A stretch of DNA of 64,000 nt from Cynocephalus volans (Eukaryota > Chordata > Mammalia > Dermoptera > Cynocephalidae). Below, piece by piece: positions 19,491 to 32,270 of this stretch. Each line of letters starts with the position of its first letter. Position 1 is the first letter of the stretch. Under the pieces are notes generated by a model. The model was not told the DNA's origin. It did no database searches and saw only the letters and a program-made list of their open reading frames with translations. The DNA lies in contig NC_084472.1 of assembly GCF_027409185.1 (NCBI RefSeq), positions 93,326,427 to 93,390,426 on the forward strand. Reading direction: 5' to 3'. A program made the translations under genes and the position numbers.

Positions 19491-19784
19491 AAATGTTGTT
19501 GTAAGATGCCTGTGTTGCACAAATTCATATGAACTGTGAATAAAGTCACACACATAAAAAATAGAGTACATTTACTATGATGTTTATTTTTATAAATCCA
19601 AATTTGTCTAATTTTTTTTCTAAAAAGCAGAATATAAAAGCTTTCAAACTTGAATTTATAAATGACCATGCATTTTTATATGCATGTTGCCTAACAAATT
19701 TTATAAATTGTGTTCTAAATGAGAAATTTATATCTCCATGAACAAATCTTATGACAATGATTTACCTCAAATACCAATTCTTTC

Positions 19785-20250
19785 GGGGAGAAAAAGTATT
19801 GTCTTTTCCTCACCCATTGCAAAGTTCATGGCTAACACCCATATAACAAAAGACAGATTAATAAGAGAAGAGCATACTAATTTATTTAATGGAAGTTTTA
19901 TGTGACATGAGAACCTTCAGAAATGAAGACAACAAAAAACAGGGAAAACTATGTGTTTTTATGGACAGTCATGCAGAAGTATAATTGGAGAACAAAAGAG
20001 TATGATCTAATTAATGTTAACACACTGGGGAGAACGCAGCAAGGCCTATTTGCTCAGATTGTTCTTGGAGTCCCTGTGTGATGTTTTTCCCGCTGGGGGT
20101 ATGGCAGGAGGACACCAGTCACACGAGGATCTTCAGGAGAGAGGCAACAGGAGAAAGTCTTAGAGACCTTCTTGCTTCTGTGGTTCTCTCAAATGTCAAG
20201 GTGTCAGATTTTGATGTATTGTGTTCTGAGCCCTGATAAGTCCTTGCTGA
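19785..20250 (+). repeat. LTR-like dispersed repeat, copy B
   Basis: Contains 'TTCCTCACCCATTGCAAAGT', 'CATATAACAAAAGACAGATT', 'AATTTATTTAATGGAAGTTT', 'AAACAGGGAAAACTATGTGT' and 'TTGATGTATTGTGTTCTGAG'. It aligns by eye over its length with copies A (14795) and C (23730). Confidence 0.7.
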
Positions 20251-20309
20251 ATTACAGTATATCTATATTCCTTTATCTTTAACTTTTTTACATCACAGAG
20301 CATATCAGT

Positions 20310-20396
20310 ATACAAAGCTACTTCAAAAATTTCATGGAAAGTTTGGTATTATCTTTTAATTCTATTTTTCCACAAACTTTTTGAAGTACACTCATA
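20310..20396 (+). repeat. MITE-like palindromic repeat, copy 2 (best preserved)
   Basis: Left arm TACTTCAAAAATTTCATGGA and right arm TTTTTCCACAAACTTTTTGA (then AGTA) form a long inverted repeat around 'TTTGGTATTATCTTTTAATT'. It is bounded by TA dinucleotides, as in Tc1/mariner-derived miniature elements. No transposase coding. Confidence 0.7.
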
Positions 20397-20399
20397 TTT

Positions 20400-22140
20400 T
20401 TCTAATAAAGTGATATATTTGCTAAAATTATATAAAAACCAATTGTAGCAATTTTTCATACATAAAATTATTCCAAAGATAAATTCCACATCCGAAAGTT
20501 ATATGTGAATAATAGTTTCATGTTAGATTTACACTGTTTAATGATCTCCTTTCTGTTAGTGTTATAAAACATTGATTATTGGTAGCCCATTCTACTGTAG
20601 TTTTTATAAGTTGTCACCTCTCCCGAGACACAAAAGATTACTCAATGCCCATTTCTTCTGAGCAGTGAGAAGCCTGAAAATGGTTACCCCCGTGAATAAT
20701 TCTTTCAAGAGAGGAAAGATCCTGGGAATAGTCCTGAATTTGGTTCTGTCTCCATTTTTATTCTCTAGGCTAAAAAGTTACAGAAAAGGAACATAGTTGG
20801 TTACAAAAAGAACAGTAAGATATTCGTCATGGCAACAATCATTAGGTTTAGCTGCACCAAGGACATCTGCATTTTTGCTGTGTTACAATTTTTTTATCTA
20901 CAGCAGAGACTTTAGCCCTGGGAAAGTTTTCTGTCTTTCCCAGGCTTACCATTTCTATGTGCAATTCTAAAAAGTTAGGCCCTGTGAAATGCATTTGTTT
21001 TAGTAATGCTGGTACTCTCCACAATAAGTCACCCATAAATATAAGTTTTAAACAAATCTCTCAAGCGACTTTTCAAGTAGTCATCAGATAACTCTTTCAG
21101 AAAGACTGACTTGGGAAACTAAAATTTTATTCTGCATTTTCAAGTTATAAATAACTAAAAATGTACTACTCGAAAGTAAACTGTCAGGTCCATGAAGTCC
21201 AGGACTTTGGAGGCTTAGTTTCTGAAGGTTGTGTGGTGTTTCACTGTGAATAAGTGTAGCCTAACACATTTAAAGAGAATGATCCAAGCTCTGTGTAAAA
21301 ATGGTCTTTAACTTGCCAGGAGTGGGGTTTGACAGGCAGTATATATAGCACACTGTATATTGAAGAGTTTATTCTATAGCACCAGAAGAATCGTTGCAGA
21401 GAAAATATAGTTTGTTGTGTACCTATGTAAAAGCAATGTCTTCACATGGATGACCAGGCAACCACACTTCAATGAAGTTATAATAGGACTGAAGGAAGGA
21501 ACTCTCAGAACAGTAGCAGAATTGCCAATTCCTACTTACTCCTGAAATGGCTTCCAAATCTCGAGATAAAGCTCTTAAACTTAAAAGATTGGGAGTTAAC
21601 AAAACATGTTACAAGTTTTTTAAAAAACAGAAAAAGTAGTTTTAGGGTGAACTCAGGCCTCTGTCCTAAATTCTACCATTGTTGTCAAAATTAGAGACAT
21701 AGCCTAAATATTGAGTAAGTTGGTTCTTTTTCCAAAAGTCAGTACAAACTGAAATTCTAAAGATAAATTCTTTAAAGGTTCAATAACTTATAGATGACAG
21801 ATTCAAAATGGGATACTAAGGAAAACCGGGAGATTCATTCTTTTATTTAGTAAATATTTATTTAGTAAATATTAAGTCTTGAAGAATGGGCTAGAGAATA
21901 TATTAAAGCACAAAATTGCAAAAGTCCCTTCTTTCATGGAACTTGAGATCCTTTGGGGACTAAAGACAAAAAAGAGGTTTTTTAAAAAATGATGTTAGTG
22001 GTATGATAAGAAGACTACAGGATCCTATGGAAGTAAATATTAGAAGATAAATCAAAAAGATGTATCAGAGAATTTCCTTTATACAGAACAATTAACAGAT
22101 AAATACCTTAAGCACTGATAGGAACCAGCTAGATAAAGGA
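20400..22140. other. Unassigned AT-rich sequence
   Basis: No gene recognised. A 16-bp tandem duplication (TTATTTAGTAAATATT twice) lies at about 21843-21874. Confidence 0.35.
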
Positions 22141-22149
22141 GAGGATAGA

Positions 22150-22600
22150 AAGAAATGTGTTTCTAAGGGGAAGCCAGAGGTGAGAGCAGGTTATGATCAG
22201 ATGATGGAATGGAATTTGGCATGTCAGGGGCAAGATGTTCAAGGTGAGAGAGATGGCAATAAGGAGGGAAGAAGGGACAAAGCTGAGCAGTGTTGCATAA
22301 AGCATGCTAAGAATTATAAAATGTAGAGTAGTGGTAAACCAATGAGATTTTAAAGCTGACATGATTGCATTTACATTTTAGAAATGTCGATCCAGGCACA
22401 GAATCGAGACTGGAATGTAGAGAGAGAAGAGTGGAGACAGGGACACAAATTAGCAGGGTGAGGTGGTGGCTTACACTGAGAGAGTCGGGGGAGGAATGAA
22501 TAAAAGTAGCTGTGCTCAAGAGGCATCCAGGAGTTAGAATTTGTAGGTATTTGTGAGTATTGAATGGGGTGAGTGAGGAAGGTGGAAATGTAACCAATGG
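22150..22600 (+). repeat. Probable ancient dispersed repeat (unnamed)
   Basis: Purine-rich stretch with 'AACCAATGAGATTTTAAAGC', 'TGACATGATTGCATTTACAT' and 'GGGTGAGGTGGTGGCTTACA' in the order I recall from an old repeat common to placental genomes. Minus-strand open frames here are by-products of the base bias. Confidence 0.4.
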
Positions 22601-22924
22601 CAATTTATTATTTTACATAATTGAATGAATAATGCTACCCTTCCCAGAATTAAAAGAACACTCAAGCAAGAAGCTACTGGAGGACAATACAGATTCAGTT
22701 TTAGATATATTCATGTTTTCTATGTGATATATAAGCAATTCTAACCAATGGGCCACAATATATAGGATTTAAAGGCTCAGGAAAGACATAAGATGTGTAA
22801 AAACAAATTGTAAAAAGGTAACATAAATGTTGCCTTATCAGCAATTATATCAATTTTACATGTTAAACAATGAGATCCAAAGGCAAACATTCAAAATATG
22901 GAATTAAAAAAAATGATTCAACCA

Positions 22925-23215
22925 TATGCTGTCTACAAAGACATATTTTAGTTAAGTGAAACAAGTTCAGGCACAGAAAGAGAAATACCACATGTTCTCA
23001 CTTATTTGTGGGGGCTAAAAATAAATAAACACACAAACAAATAAAGGGTGGGTGGGAGGAAGAAGACAGAATAACCACAGAAATTCTTGAACTACTTAAG
23101 TCAAGTGAACAGATATGATGTTTGGGGGGCAGGGAGGGGGTGGAGAGGAATGGGTAATGGGGCATGAAAATCAACTACAATGTATTTTATGAAGTAAAAT
23201 AAAAAAATTTTTAAA
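22925..23215 (+). mobile_element. LINE-1 3' end fragment
   Basis: 'AAATACCACATGTTCTCACT' then 'TATTTGTGGGGGCTAAAAAT', a G-rich 3' UTR (23118-23150) and 'GGGGCATGAAAATCAACTAC' before an A/T tail. Only the ORF2 end and 3' UTR are present, so it is strongly 5'-truncated. Confidence 0.85.
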
Positions 23216-23729
23216 AAGGCTAAAAATCACAAATAAATTGAAAGTTAAAAAAAAGAAAGAAAAGACATGCAAACAGTAACAAAAAGTAAGTTGAAGTGGC
23301 TGAATTAACATCAGACAAAACAGTCTCTATGACAAACATTATAATCAGAGATAAAGAAGAATGTTTTATAATGAGAAAAGGGTTAATCTATTGGGGAGAC
23401 ATAATAATAATGATTATATATGTGTGACTCTGCAAATACAGGAATACATGAATAAAACACTGGCAGAATTAAAATTAACAGTCAGAGACTTTAATATTCA
23501 TTTCAGTAATGCATAGTAAGAACAATAAAAAAAAAATAGAAGACTTTAACAAAAGTATAAACTAACAAGACCAAGGAGACATTGATAGAATAGTCAACAC
23601 AACATTAGCAGAATACAGATTCTTTTCAAGAAAATGCATTGGACATTCTCCAGAAGAGACTATCTGTTAAACTATAAAGCAAGCTTCAATAATTTTTAAA
23701 AATTTGAAATATTACCAAAACATATGATA

Positions 23730-24335
23730 TCTTTCTTCACCCATCATAAGGGACATGGTCGACATTACTATAACAAAAGACAGGTTAACAATAGAGAAGC
23801 ATAACAAATACATTTAATCAAGGTTTTACATGACACTGGACTCTTTGGCAACGAAGACGCAAAGACCCAGGGAAAGCTGTCTATGTTTATGCTTAGGGTC
23901 AATGAAGAATGGACAGCTGGACAGAACTGTGATTAGACAAAAGGGTATAATCTAATGGTTTTAGACTGAGAAGGAAAACCCAGCAAGTCCTGGTCTGTGC
24001 AAATTCTTGTTGGCCTCTCTGTGCAGCATTCCTTCCTCCCAGGTATAAGGTCCCTTTGGAATGAGGCCTTCAAAGAAGAAGGGAGAGAGTGACCTTTCTA
24101 GGTTTTATGGCTTGCTTTGAGAAAGAATGGTTCTATTTTCATGACCTGACTTGGGGAAGAGAAATTCTGGTTTGTGTGACTTGCTTCAGGGGAAAAGAAA
24201 GAGTGGGAGACAGGAGGACAGGAGAAGGTCAGAGAGAACTTGCTTCTGGGGCAGTTTCAGTGTTCTTCAGTGTAAAGTACTGAGTATGCCAAAGGACCAT
24301 ATTTTGGGATATTGTGTTCTGAGACCCAACAGTAT
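23730..24335 (+). repeat. LTR-like dispersed repeat, copy C (longest)
   Basis: Shares with copy B 'CATATAACAAAAGACAGRTT'-like and 'TATTGTGTTCTGAG' ends. It has extra central sequence with 'GCATTCCTTCCTCCCAGGTA' and 'GGGAAGAGAAATTCTGGTTT'. At about 600 bp it is the least truncated copy here. Length, direct dispersal and composition suggest a solo LTR. Confidence 0.65.
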
Positions 24336-25640
24336 GTCATCCAACAACAGCATAATGCAATTCAATTAGAAATCAGTAACAAAAAAAAAATTTTGGAAAT
24401 TCACAAATATGTGAAAAGAAAACACCTGCCTAAATAACCAATGGGTCAAAGAAGAAATCACAATAAAAGTTTTAAAAATTAGCAAATGAATAAACTTTGA
24501 GATGAATAAACAAAAATACAATTTACCAAAACGTATGGAATATAGTTAAAACAATGCTCATAAAAATGTATACCTATAAATGCCTGTTTTAAAGCCCAGA
24601 AAAGATATCAGAGGAGAGCTATAAATGTAAATTTTCAGATCATCAGTGTATAAATCAAAGGATTTTTCTTTGAGATCTTGGGCTTCAGGAAGTCTGTAAC
24701 TACTTTGAGTTTGAGTTCAAAATTGAGTGTCTATGTGCTTTTGGGGGGGGGTCCTTTAGCTTTCTTCACATTTTTAATAGGATCTGTAAATCCTTAATCT
24801 ATTTTTTAAACTCTTGAAATTGATAGTAATTGAAGCTATAGAAATAAAAATTATTCCTTAACTTCACATGTGACCAATAAAGGTGACAGGGAAATAATAT
24901 AGGGGAGGAAAGAATACATTTCTTTTTACCATTCATATTACTTCATTGGAACTCCCTGTAGCAAAAAAGAAATGGACAAGAGAAAAAAAAAAAAAAAAAA
25001 AAAAAAAAACAGAAGTCAATTTACATGAATACCACATGTACACATGGGAGATATTCTGAGAAATAAGTAAATCTCAAAGAGGTGGCTTAGAATTCTGGCT
25101 GATAAAGCATCTCCAAAAAGGAATAGCAAATTTTTAGAGAAAAGACAAGACAAAGGAGAAGGACTTCGAGTGTCTGTGAGCTGCAAATTGTGGGATGACA
25201 AATAAATGGGAGTTTGTTATGTAGATTTCTCTGGTACCTTCCTGGTGGAGAGGGGAGTAGGGACACCTTTGCCTTTGTAAATTTCTGTTCTACTTTTAGG
25301 ACATAAAAGTGGGGAAATGGGAGTGTGAAAGCTGTTCTTGTATCTTCTCCTTTATTGCTATTAGCTCAAAATAATCCGTAAGTCAAAGAGATATATTTCA
25401 GGGATGCATATTCTGGTCTCCTACAATACTGAGACAGATTTATGGGACATGCTGAGCTTTAGGTTAGACAGACAGCAGGATTTAAAATAGACATGAAAAA
25501 AACTGAGTGTAAAACTGGGGTAACAGTCAGGCCAGAGTAGTGAGTTGTCTCAAATCCAAGGAAAGGGGACACCTCCAGATGTTGGGGGCAGACAACACCA
25601 AATATTACAAAAGTGTAAAGATTTAAGTTAAGCTCGTGCT
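24336..25640. other. Unassigned sequence with an A27 run
   Basis: No gene seen. A pure A run occupies 24983-25009, and a short G run interrupts 24742-24751. Confidence 0.35.
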
Positions 25641-25644
25641 CTGG

Positions 25645-26065
25645 GACAAATGTATCCCCCAAAGCTTCATGTATAGGAAACTTAATTCCCACTGTAACAG
25701 TTTTTAAGAGGGTGGGAAATCCTATTATTGTAATTGAAAAGTGGGGCCTTAAACAGGTGATTAGATTGTGAGGATCATGTCCTTATGAATTGATTGATCC
25801 ATTTACAGAGTAGTGGGTGTGGTACTGTTGGATTTAAAAGGAGAGCAAGTGAGAGGCTCAGCTCTCTCTCGCTCAACCCATTCACCGTGCGATACCCTGC
25901 ATTGCTGTGAAGAGTTCCCATGCAGAAGAGGGCCCTCACCAGATATGTCTCCTGGACTTTGGACATCCCACCCTCCCAAACTGTAAGCAATAAATGTCAT
26001 TTCTTTGTAAATTATCTAGTTTCAGGTATTCTGTTATAAGCACCAGAAACGGGCTAATTCAGTCT
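25645..26065 (+). mobile_element. MaLR (MLT1/MST-type) LTR
   Basis: Plus-strand MaLR LTR: 'CAAATGTATCCCCCAAAGCT', 'CAGTTTTTAAGAGGGTGGGA', 'AGAGGGCCCTCACCAGATAT', 'AATTATCTAGTTTCAGGTAT' and 'GAAACGGGCTAATTCAGT'. The AATAAA at 25988-25993 is the LTR's own polyadenylation signal. No internal region follows. Confidence 0.85.
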
Positions 26066-27605
26066 ATAAGTTATGTAAGAAAATAATCTAAGGGATTCAT
26101 TTTCAGAAATGACTTATCTGAGGGTATTTTAACTGATTCAGGCTCAGCCCAAAAGTTGACTGGTCCAGCCCATTCCCAGAGGGTCTCTAGACACACAGAG
26201 CTCTCCTTGAGATGGTAATTACTTACTAGCCCCATTGTTTTCTTCATTCCCTGGTGTTTCTCCTTTCACAGGGCTTAAACAGGCCTTTTTTGCAGGCTTG
26301 TCCTGCAACCTCAAACAAAGAAATTTTTTACAAGGGGGTAATAAATCAGGGTAAAAAATCTTAGGCATCATCCAGGAAGATTATGCACCCCGTAGTACTC
26401 AGCCAGTGAGGAAGTGAGGGGAGGGACTTGTGCACTAGGGAATAAATTGCTTGCTACAGCCCTTTTCCATGTGACTGTCCCATTCACAGACACAATCTCA
26501 CTTCACTGTACCTCATGTCTCCATGTCCATCCATTGGCATTGGATGGGTGAGGGCATTTCTCACAAAGTATGGCAAGTTAAGATTGGGAAATGTTCCTTG
26601 GCTTTCCCAAGAAGGGGATCACAGTGGCAGCTTGACATGGCAAGTGTGGAAACCATACTGTGATGTACAGAGCAGAGTGGAAAGTGACAAAGTTATGATT
26701 TAGACAATAATTTCTTCAAGAAGTTTGGCTGAGAAGGGAAGAACAACAACAAAATAAGACAAATCCAAGTTTCAATGAGGGTACATAGCTTAGCCTTTAA
26801 GATTGTCTTCCAATTGAGCAATGGTGTCTTTAATCCACAACCCTCTGCACCTAACTCAGAGATAGAGCTCAGAAGACCAGGCTTTGAAACTGAAGAGCTT
26901 TTACAGAAAAACGTGCTTTATCTTTATATTCCTTGTCACTTGTGATAGTTGTATCACAGATGGGGGGAATCCACCATTTAAAAAGTAACATTGGGTTATG
27001 TCTCTGCTTTTTACTTCGTTTTACATGGATAAAGCATCTCTTTATCCTAAAAAAAAGTAAACACTCAATGGCCAGAATGACTGGTGACCACAGTCATGAG
27101 GCCAGTCTACTCACATGACCCAGCTACCTCCTGGCTCCCCTAGAGTAGATTGGATGATCACTTAAAATGCTTTGGTTTCAAGGACGTTGGAAGCTCCGCA
27201 GTTCCTCCCCAAGAATTCAAATGGTTTTCTTTATCAAGAGCTGTTGAAATTACATTAGTGATTATTTCTTTTGGGTTTATCATTTCCCTATTCTAATGTC
27301 CTCTTAAAAGGTAAACGTTTTTGAAAGTGCTCTCACTTAACAATTTATTGACAATTAGTTGACGAGATCCTTTTCTTGCCTGACTGTACACTGGGGCACC
27401 ATGAAAACACTTTAAATGGAATGTAAAGGGAGTTAGAATGGAACTGAGTAGAGAATAGTGTGGAAAACAGTCATCTTTTACTAACTTTCAAAGTCCCCAG
27501 GAATAATTATGGCAGCAGATGTAAGCATTCTGGAGTGAAAAAATAAAGAAAACTAGTATTTCACATTGATTTTGATCCAGGTGCATTTACACACATTTTG
27601 AGAGG
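26066..27605. other. Unassigned sequence
   Basis: Mixed-composition sequence without a gene or repeat I can name. Confidence 0.35.
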
Positions 27606-27606
27606 C

Positions 27607-28022
27607 AATCTTGACAGTGGCTAGGAACAGTGCACTGCAGTCGGACTGCCTAAGTTTGAATTCCACTAAATTCTTTATTTTCTGAGTAGCATTGGTGTGG
27701 TTTCTTAAGATCTCCATGCCATGATTGCCTTATTCGTGAAATGGGGATAATAATAGTACCAATCTCATGTGCATGTTGTGAACATAAATTGATATAAAGT
27801 TTTATAACAGTGCCTAGGTAAAGAATAAAAATTTAATAAATTGTAGCTCATACAGTTAACATCACATTTAATCTACAGGGCAACCACCCAATTTCTGTAT
27901 TTTCATCCACATGTTGGCAGGAGACCACAAAATCATGCACAGGCTCGCCTGGAGACTTTCAGCCAGTGCCTGACAGAACCAAGATCTAATCGATCTTCGC
28001 ACACTTTCTGCTAGATCACTCT
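27607..28022 (+). repeat. Two adjacent MIR SINEs
   Basis: First MIR, about 27607-27835: 'CAGTCGGACTGCCTAAGTTT', 'GTGAAATGGGGATAATAATA', 'TAACAGTGCCTAGGTAAAG'. Second, about 27865-28022: the core reads poorly, but 'AATCGATCTTCGCACACTTT' and 'CTAGATCACTCTGCT' match the MIR 3' region. Confidence 0.75.
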
Positions 28023-28024
28023 GC

Positions 28025-29775
28025 TCCATCGGTGATTAATGTGCCCCTAACCTCTCCTGTCTCATTTTGTAGCCCTGATTTATGTCTTTATGTTTTATAA
28101 TGAGTAATATGTTTACAGAGAGTCAGAAAATGATAACACTGAAGAAAAGGAAACCAGAAATGAGGATGTCAGGTGGGCAAGAATTATAGCAGGATTTTTA
28201 TGTCAATTTCATTCAACATTTCAGGTATCGTCTGTCATCTAGCCACAGTGAGATCTCTCTTAGTTAAAGGCTGAAATCCAAGGAACTTCCAAGTTTTTCC
28301 ACTTTTCAAATACAGATTTTATTGGACTGATATAAACATAGACTGTGTTGTTACATATATAAAGAAATGAAACAGAAGACAAAGCAAAGATTTTAAAAAC
28401 TATACTTCTTGAGGAAAACAAAGCTAAATAGAATTCTAGTCATAAATTCTTGTGCACTTGAAGTTTAGGATTGCATGGTGTGCTTGGATTACCAGTATTC
28501 CTCATACTTTTGCTTCCCAAAGTGATAGCGCCTTCCATTCATCACAGATAGAAAGTGACTGTGAAGCTTTAGAAAGTCAAATGCAGGTGCAAAGCTGTTG
28601 ATCCTAGCCTAGAAAATATGCTCTATACATCCATAGTGACTGTCCAATGTAACACCATGTTGTTAGAATAGTTCAGAAAAGATTAAGTCAATGGAAGGGA
28701 CTGTCATTTTGTGTGTGTGCTGCCAATACCTACAGTGTTTTTAATTGAACACAGCTAAGAGAATAAAGTGCAAAGTAATTAAACGGAGGTCTGAACCCAG
28801 ATTTGTTCAGCTTGCTTCTTCCAAAAGTTACTAATGACTGACTTATGTTCAGATTCACATAACTTGGCAGGAGCCATGGAAACTAAGGCAAGTACACTTT
28901 TGTAGCCTAACCCTCTTTCTGAACTGAGAAAACTATTCAACCTAAGAAATATTTTGTCTAATTTTGAGGTGTTTCACAGACTATGAAAAGTTTAGTCTTA
29001 CAAACAAGTATCAAACATTTTGTTTGTGTTTGAAAATAATCCTCTCAAGAAATAATCAAGTATTTTAATAAACAAAGTCAGTAGCCATAACTATTCCTAC
29101 AGGCATTTCCCTTGCATGGATAAGTAGTGACTTTTTTAGAATTTTTCATTGACTTTCTTATATTATCTGACACCTTAAGAAATGTCAGAAGATATTATTT
29201 CATGTACTGTTAAATACAAATTTAACCTAGCATTGTACACCTCCTTGACGGGTTCCTTTGTGGCTCAGTTCAAAGACAAATACATGGTGGAACTTTGAAC
29301 CACAGAAATGGGTGGAGACAGTTTCATGTTTCTATTACAGACCCAATTCAATGGTTTCACATATTCTTTATTTGAATGGAATGAAATATAGAGAGAAATG
29401 GTGGATGTGAAATGGGAGCTTTTCTCTTACCTTTCCTACATCATTTTACATAATTCTTCTAGGAAAAATGAGAAGTAGAAACGGAGCTTCCTCTTGTTCA
29501 TGGTGATTATGGAGCTGGGTGCATTTTCTGTGTCTGGTTGAGTAAACCTGGTAAGGCATGAACTACACTGTTCAGGCTCAGAATAGCATGGAGTTCAGGG
29601 AAACCAATTAACAGGGAAAAAGTCATTTTAAACGAACTCCATCCTTTGTTTTCATGCTTGGAAAGATTAAAAGTTATCCAATACATTGTCCATAGCAACC
29701 TTTTTTAAAAATATGGCTTTCTTTTCTAAGCATTTTCCTCACATCCTTAGTTATAGCCCCATATTGTGAGGTTTG
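28025..29775. other. Unassigned sequence
   Basis: No gene or clear repeat recognised in about 1.75 kb. A conserved non-coding element cannot be excluded without comparison. Confidence 0.35.
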
Positions 29776-29789
29776 AGGTCATTCAGGCC

Positions 29790-30010
29790 AAATTGGCTAC
29801 CACTTATAGGAGCCAGTGATGAGTGAGGTCTTTTATACTATCAGTAATTCACATCTCGATTATCACAATATCCCCATTTTTACAGATGAGTTAGCCAAGG
29901 CTGAGAAATGTAACATGTCCGGATTCACACAGCTGAGATGTTCAAAGTGTTTCATTCCAAAACTCACATTTCAAAACCACACTGTGCTGCTTCTCATCCT
30001 AAAAGCTGAG
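29790..30010 (+). repeat. MIR SINE
   Basis: 'TATCCCCATTTTTACAGATG' style core at 29867-29887, then 'AAGGCTGAGAAATGTAACAT', 'TTCACACAGCTGAGATGTTC' and a 3' part 'CACACTGTGCTGCTTCTC'. Confidence 0.8.
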
Positions 30011-30098
30011 TTTTGTAAGTTGGAAGGGCTGATTTTAAAATGTTTCAATTCCTCAGCTCAAATTCATTGGCAATTTTCTTTTACTCCTCCACAGCATA

Positions 30099-30185
30099 TA
30101 CAGAGATACTTCAAAAAGTTACTGGAAAAATAGAATGAAAAGATAACACAAATCATTTTATGACATATTTAGAGTACACATGTAT
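30099..30185 (-). repeat. MITE-like palindromic repeat, copy 3
   Basis: 'CAGAGATACTTCAAAAAGTT', 'ATAGAATGAAAAGATAACAC', then a decayed right arm ending 'AGAGTACACATGTATA'. The centre is in the opposite orientation to copy 2. Confidence 0.6.
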
Positions 30186-30895
30186 ATATATTTAAAATTT
30201 TACATATATATTTATTATATAAAATATTTTAATTACATATTTTTAAAAATACTAAAAGATATATATTTATTATTTCAAGTTTTTAATGTGTGCTTTTCTT
30301 TAAAAATGAACTGTTAGCTCCCTGTTTTCTTTTTCTAAATTTTTTTTTTAAGTTCAGTTCACAATGATTTCATTTGAATTAGTGATTGTTAACCTTGCTT
30401 GCTCACTCCTGGAATCACAAACCTTTCTTTTTAAATCTCTGATTTTACATTATTTTTCCATCTGTACCAAAATTCTTTTATTCTGTAGCCAGGGTAAAAA
30501 GAAGGATATTTGAGAGGAAGATATAGAAAAGGAGAATTAGAGATTCATGTGTAATGTCATTAACTTTTAAAATTTTCCAATATTTCATGAAGGGAAGTGG
30601 AAAGTTATTTGCTATAAAATGTAATCTAAAAGTTGACTACAAAAAAGTGAAATGAACACTTTCGAACTGCTTAAATAAGAGAAAAATGTGAAAAAAGAAT
30701 ATGATTCCAAATACTTAAAACAAATTAGTTTTTAAATGGTCTTAAATTTTAGAAAAGTTAAATGGTTGATAAAAGCGGAATAAATTTACTTCTTTCATTT
30801 TCTTAAACCTATCCAACATTTAGTTCACTTTTGACTCAGGAAGAAATACACTAATGTTTGCTCCTTAATTTTCGAAAGAAATAATTTAATATATT
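30186..30895. other. Unassigned, very AT-rich sequence
   Basis: TA-rich stretch (30180-30270) followed by sequence without recognised features. Confidence 0.35.
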
Positions 30896-30899
30896 ATAA

Positions 30900-31545
30900 T
30901 GGTTCTCAGGGTTTGCACAGACCCACAAGTTAAGGGCAAAGCTCTTCACAAAACTGGCCCCACTTTAGACACCTGCTGCAAGCTTTGGGTGTCCCCAAGC
31001 CATTCACACTCTGCCCAAGCAGCTACAAATTCAGGGCTCCCCTCAATCCCTCAGGATCAATAACTTGCTAGTATGACTAAGTATTCATGAAAGAACTGTG
31101 CTAAACAATTACCATTTTATCATAAAGGGTATAAACATACAACCAGATAAAGAGATAGTGGCACAAGGTCAGGGAGAGTTCTGGACACAGGAGCTTTTGT
31201 CTTTGTGTGGTCATGACATGCCACCATCCTGTTCCTCTCTGTGTTCACCAGCCATAAAGCTCCTCTGAGCCTTGATGCCCTAAGTTTTCACTGAGGTTTC
31301 ATAGCCTAGGCATGTGAATTAGATATTGGTAAGGTGCCTGAATTCAGTCTCCAGAAGCCCTTTCCTCCCTGGAGGTTTCACTGGCCCAAAGTTCCAGCCC
31401 TCTAAGCAAGTGGTTGCTTCTTCTGGTGACCAGACCCAATCCTGAAGTCACCTAGGTGCTCCTCAGCTCCATCAGGAGTCACTTCATTAGCCTAATAAAC
31501 ATTTCTATCACTCAGGAAATTCCAATGGCTTTTGTACCTCTGGTC
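30900..31545 (-). mobile_element. ERVL-type LTR (MER21/MLT2-like)
   Basis: Reads as the complement of a well-known mammalian ERV LTR: 'CCCTCAGGATCAATAACTTG', 'ATTATCATAAAGGGTATAAA'-like, 'AAGGTCAGGGAGAGTTCTGG', 'CCAAAGTTCCAGCCCTCTAA' and 'ATCACTCAGGAAATTCCAA'. The exact subfamily is uncertain. No coding region. Confidence 0.6.
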
Positions 31546-31549
31546 TGAT

Positions 31550-32270
31550 GTTGGAAGCAGGGTCTGGTGGCTCAATAGTTGTCCTCAACCCATCCAGTCC
31601 TCTGACCAGTTTCTTGACTCTGGCATAGGAAAGAATTCAAGGGCAGAGTCACAGTAGACAACAGTGAGAACAAATTTAATATAGCAGATAAGAAATACAG
31701 TTTCCACAGAGAGAGTGAGGCATGGCCCACTGCTCCAGAGACTGAGCAGGGTCCACACCAAGTTTTAACACAAAAGTAAGTTCAGTACAGACATCAAGTC
31801 TAACACAAAAGCAAGAAAAAACATACTTAAAGCCCAGTACAAAGTTCAGGCTGGCTCAAGCAGTTGTTTGCTGGAAGTGATACAACGTGAAGTATTCACA
31901 CCTCAGCCGGAGAAGTGCAGGTTGCTTCGAGGAAAGGGAGCAAAAACCTGCCCTTGGGCTGGGATTTTGCTTTTATTTTTCGTGCTCAGCAGACTTTGCA
32001 GTGCTCAGATACATATACCTCTAGCCTTAAGGGCAGCAATTATTGTCATTCACAGGGACAAGATTCACACGGGCAGCATCTACTTTTCTGTCCCACAGTG
32101 GTACACGGGGTGTTCCAGTGTCCTCACTACCTCCTCTCTGTGAAAATTCCACCTACGGAATGAGTGCTGTGCTATTTCATTTTCCTCCAGAACTTTTTCC
32201 TCCTTCATGGAGTATTTCCTATTCTATCTTCTCTTTTGGACCTGGCTCATGATCTCCACATTTCCTGACC
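31550..32270 (-). mobile_element. Possible second ERV LTR or ERV-derived segment
   Basis: 'GAAGCAGGGTCTGGTGGCTC', 'ACTCTGGCATAGGAAAGAAT' and 'TCAAGGGCAGAGTCACAGTA' resemble the complement of a gammaretrovirus-like ERV LTR. No gag, pol or env homology is visible in any frame, and the frames here (up to 91 codons) have no family resemblance. Confidence 0.4.

Noticed and set aside
31868-32163. Overlapping 82-91 codon frames as a small gene
   Set aside because: They sit in probable ERV-derived sequence, with no recognisable domain, splice or polyadenylation context.
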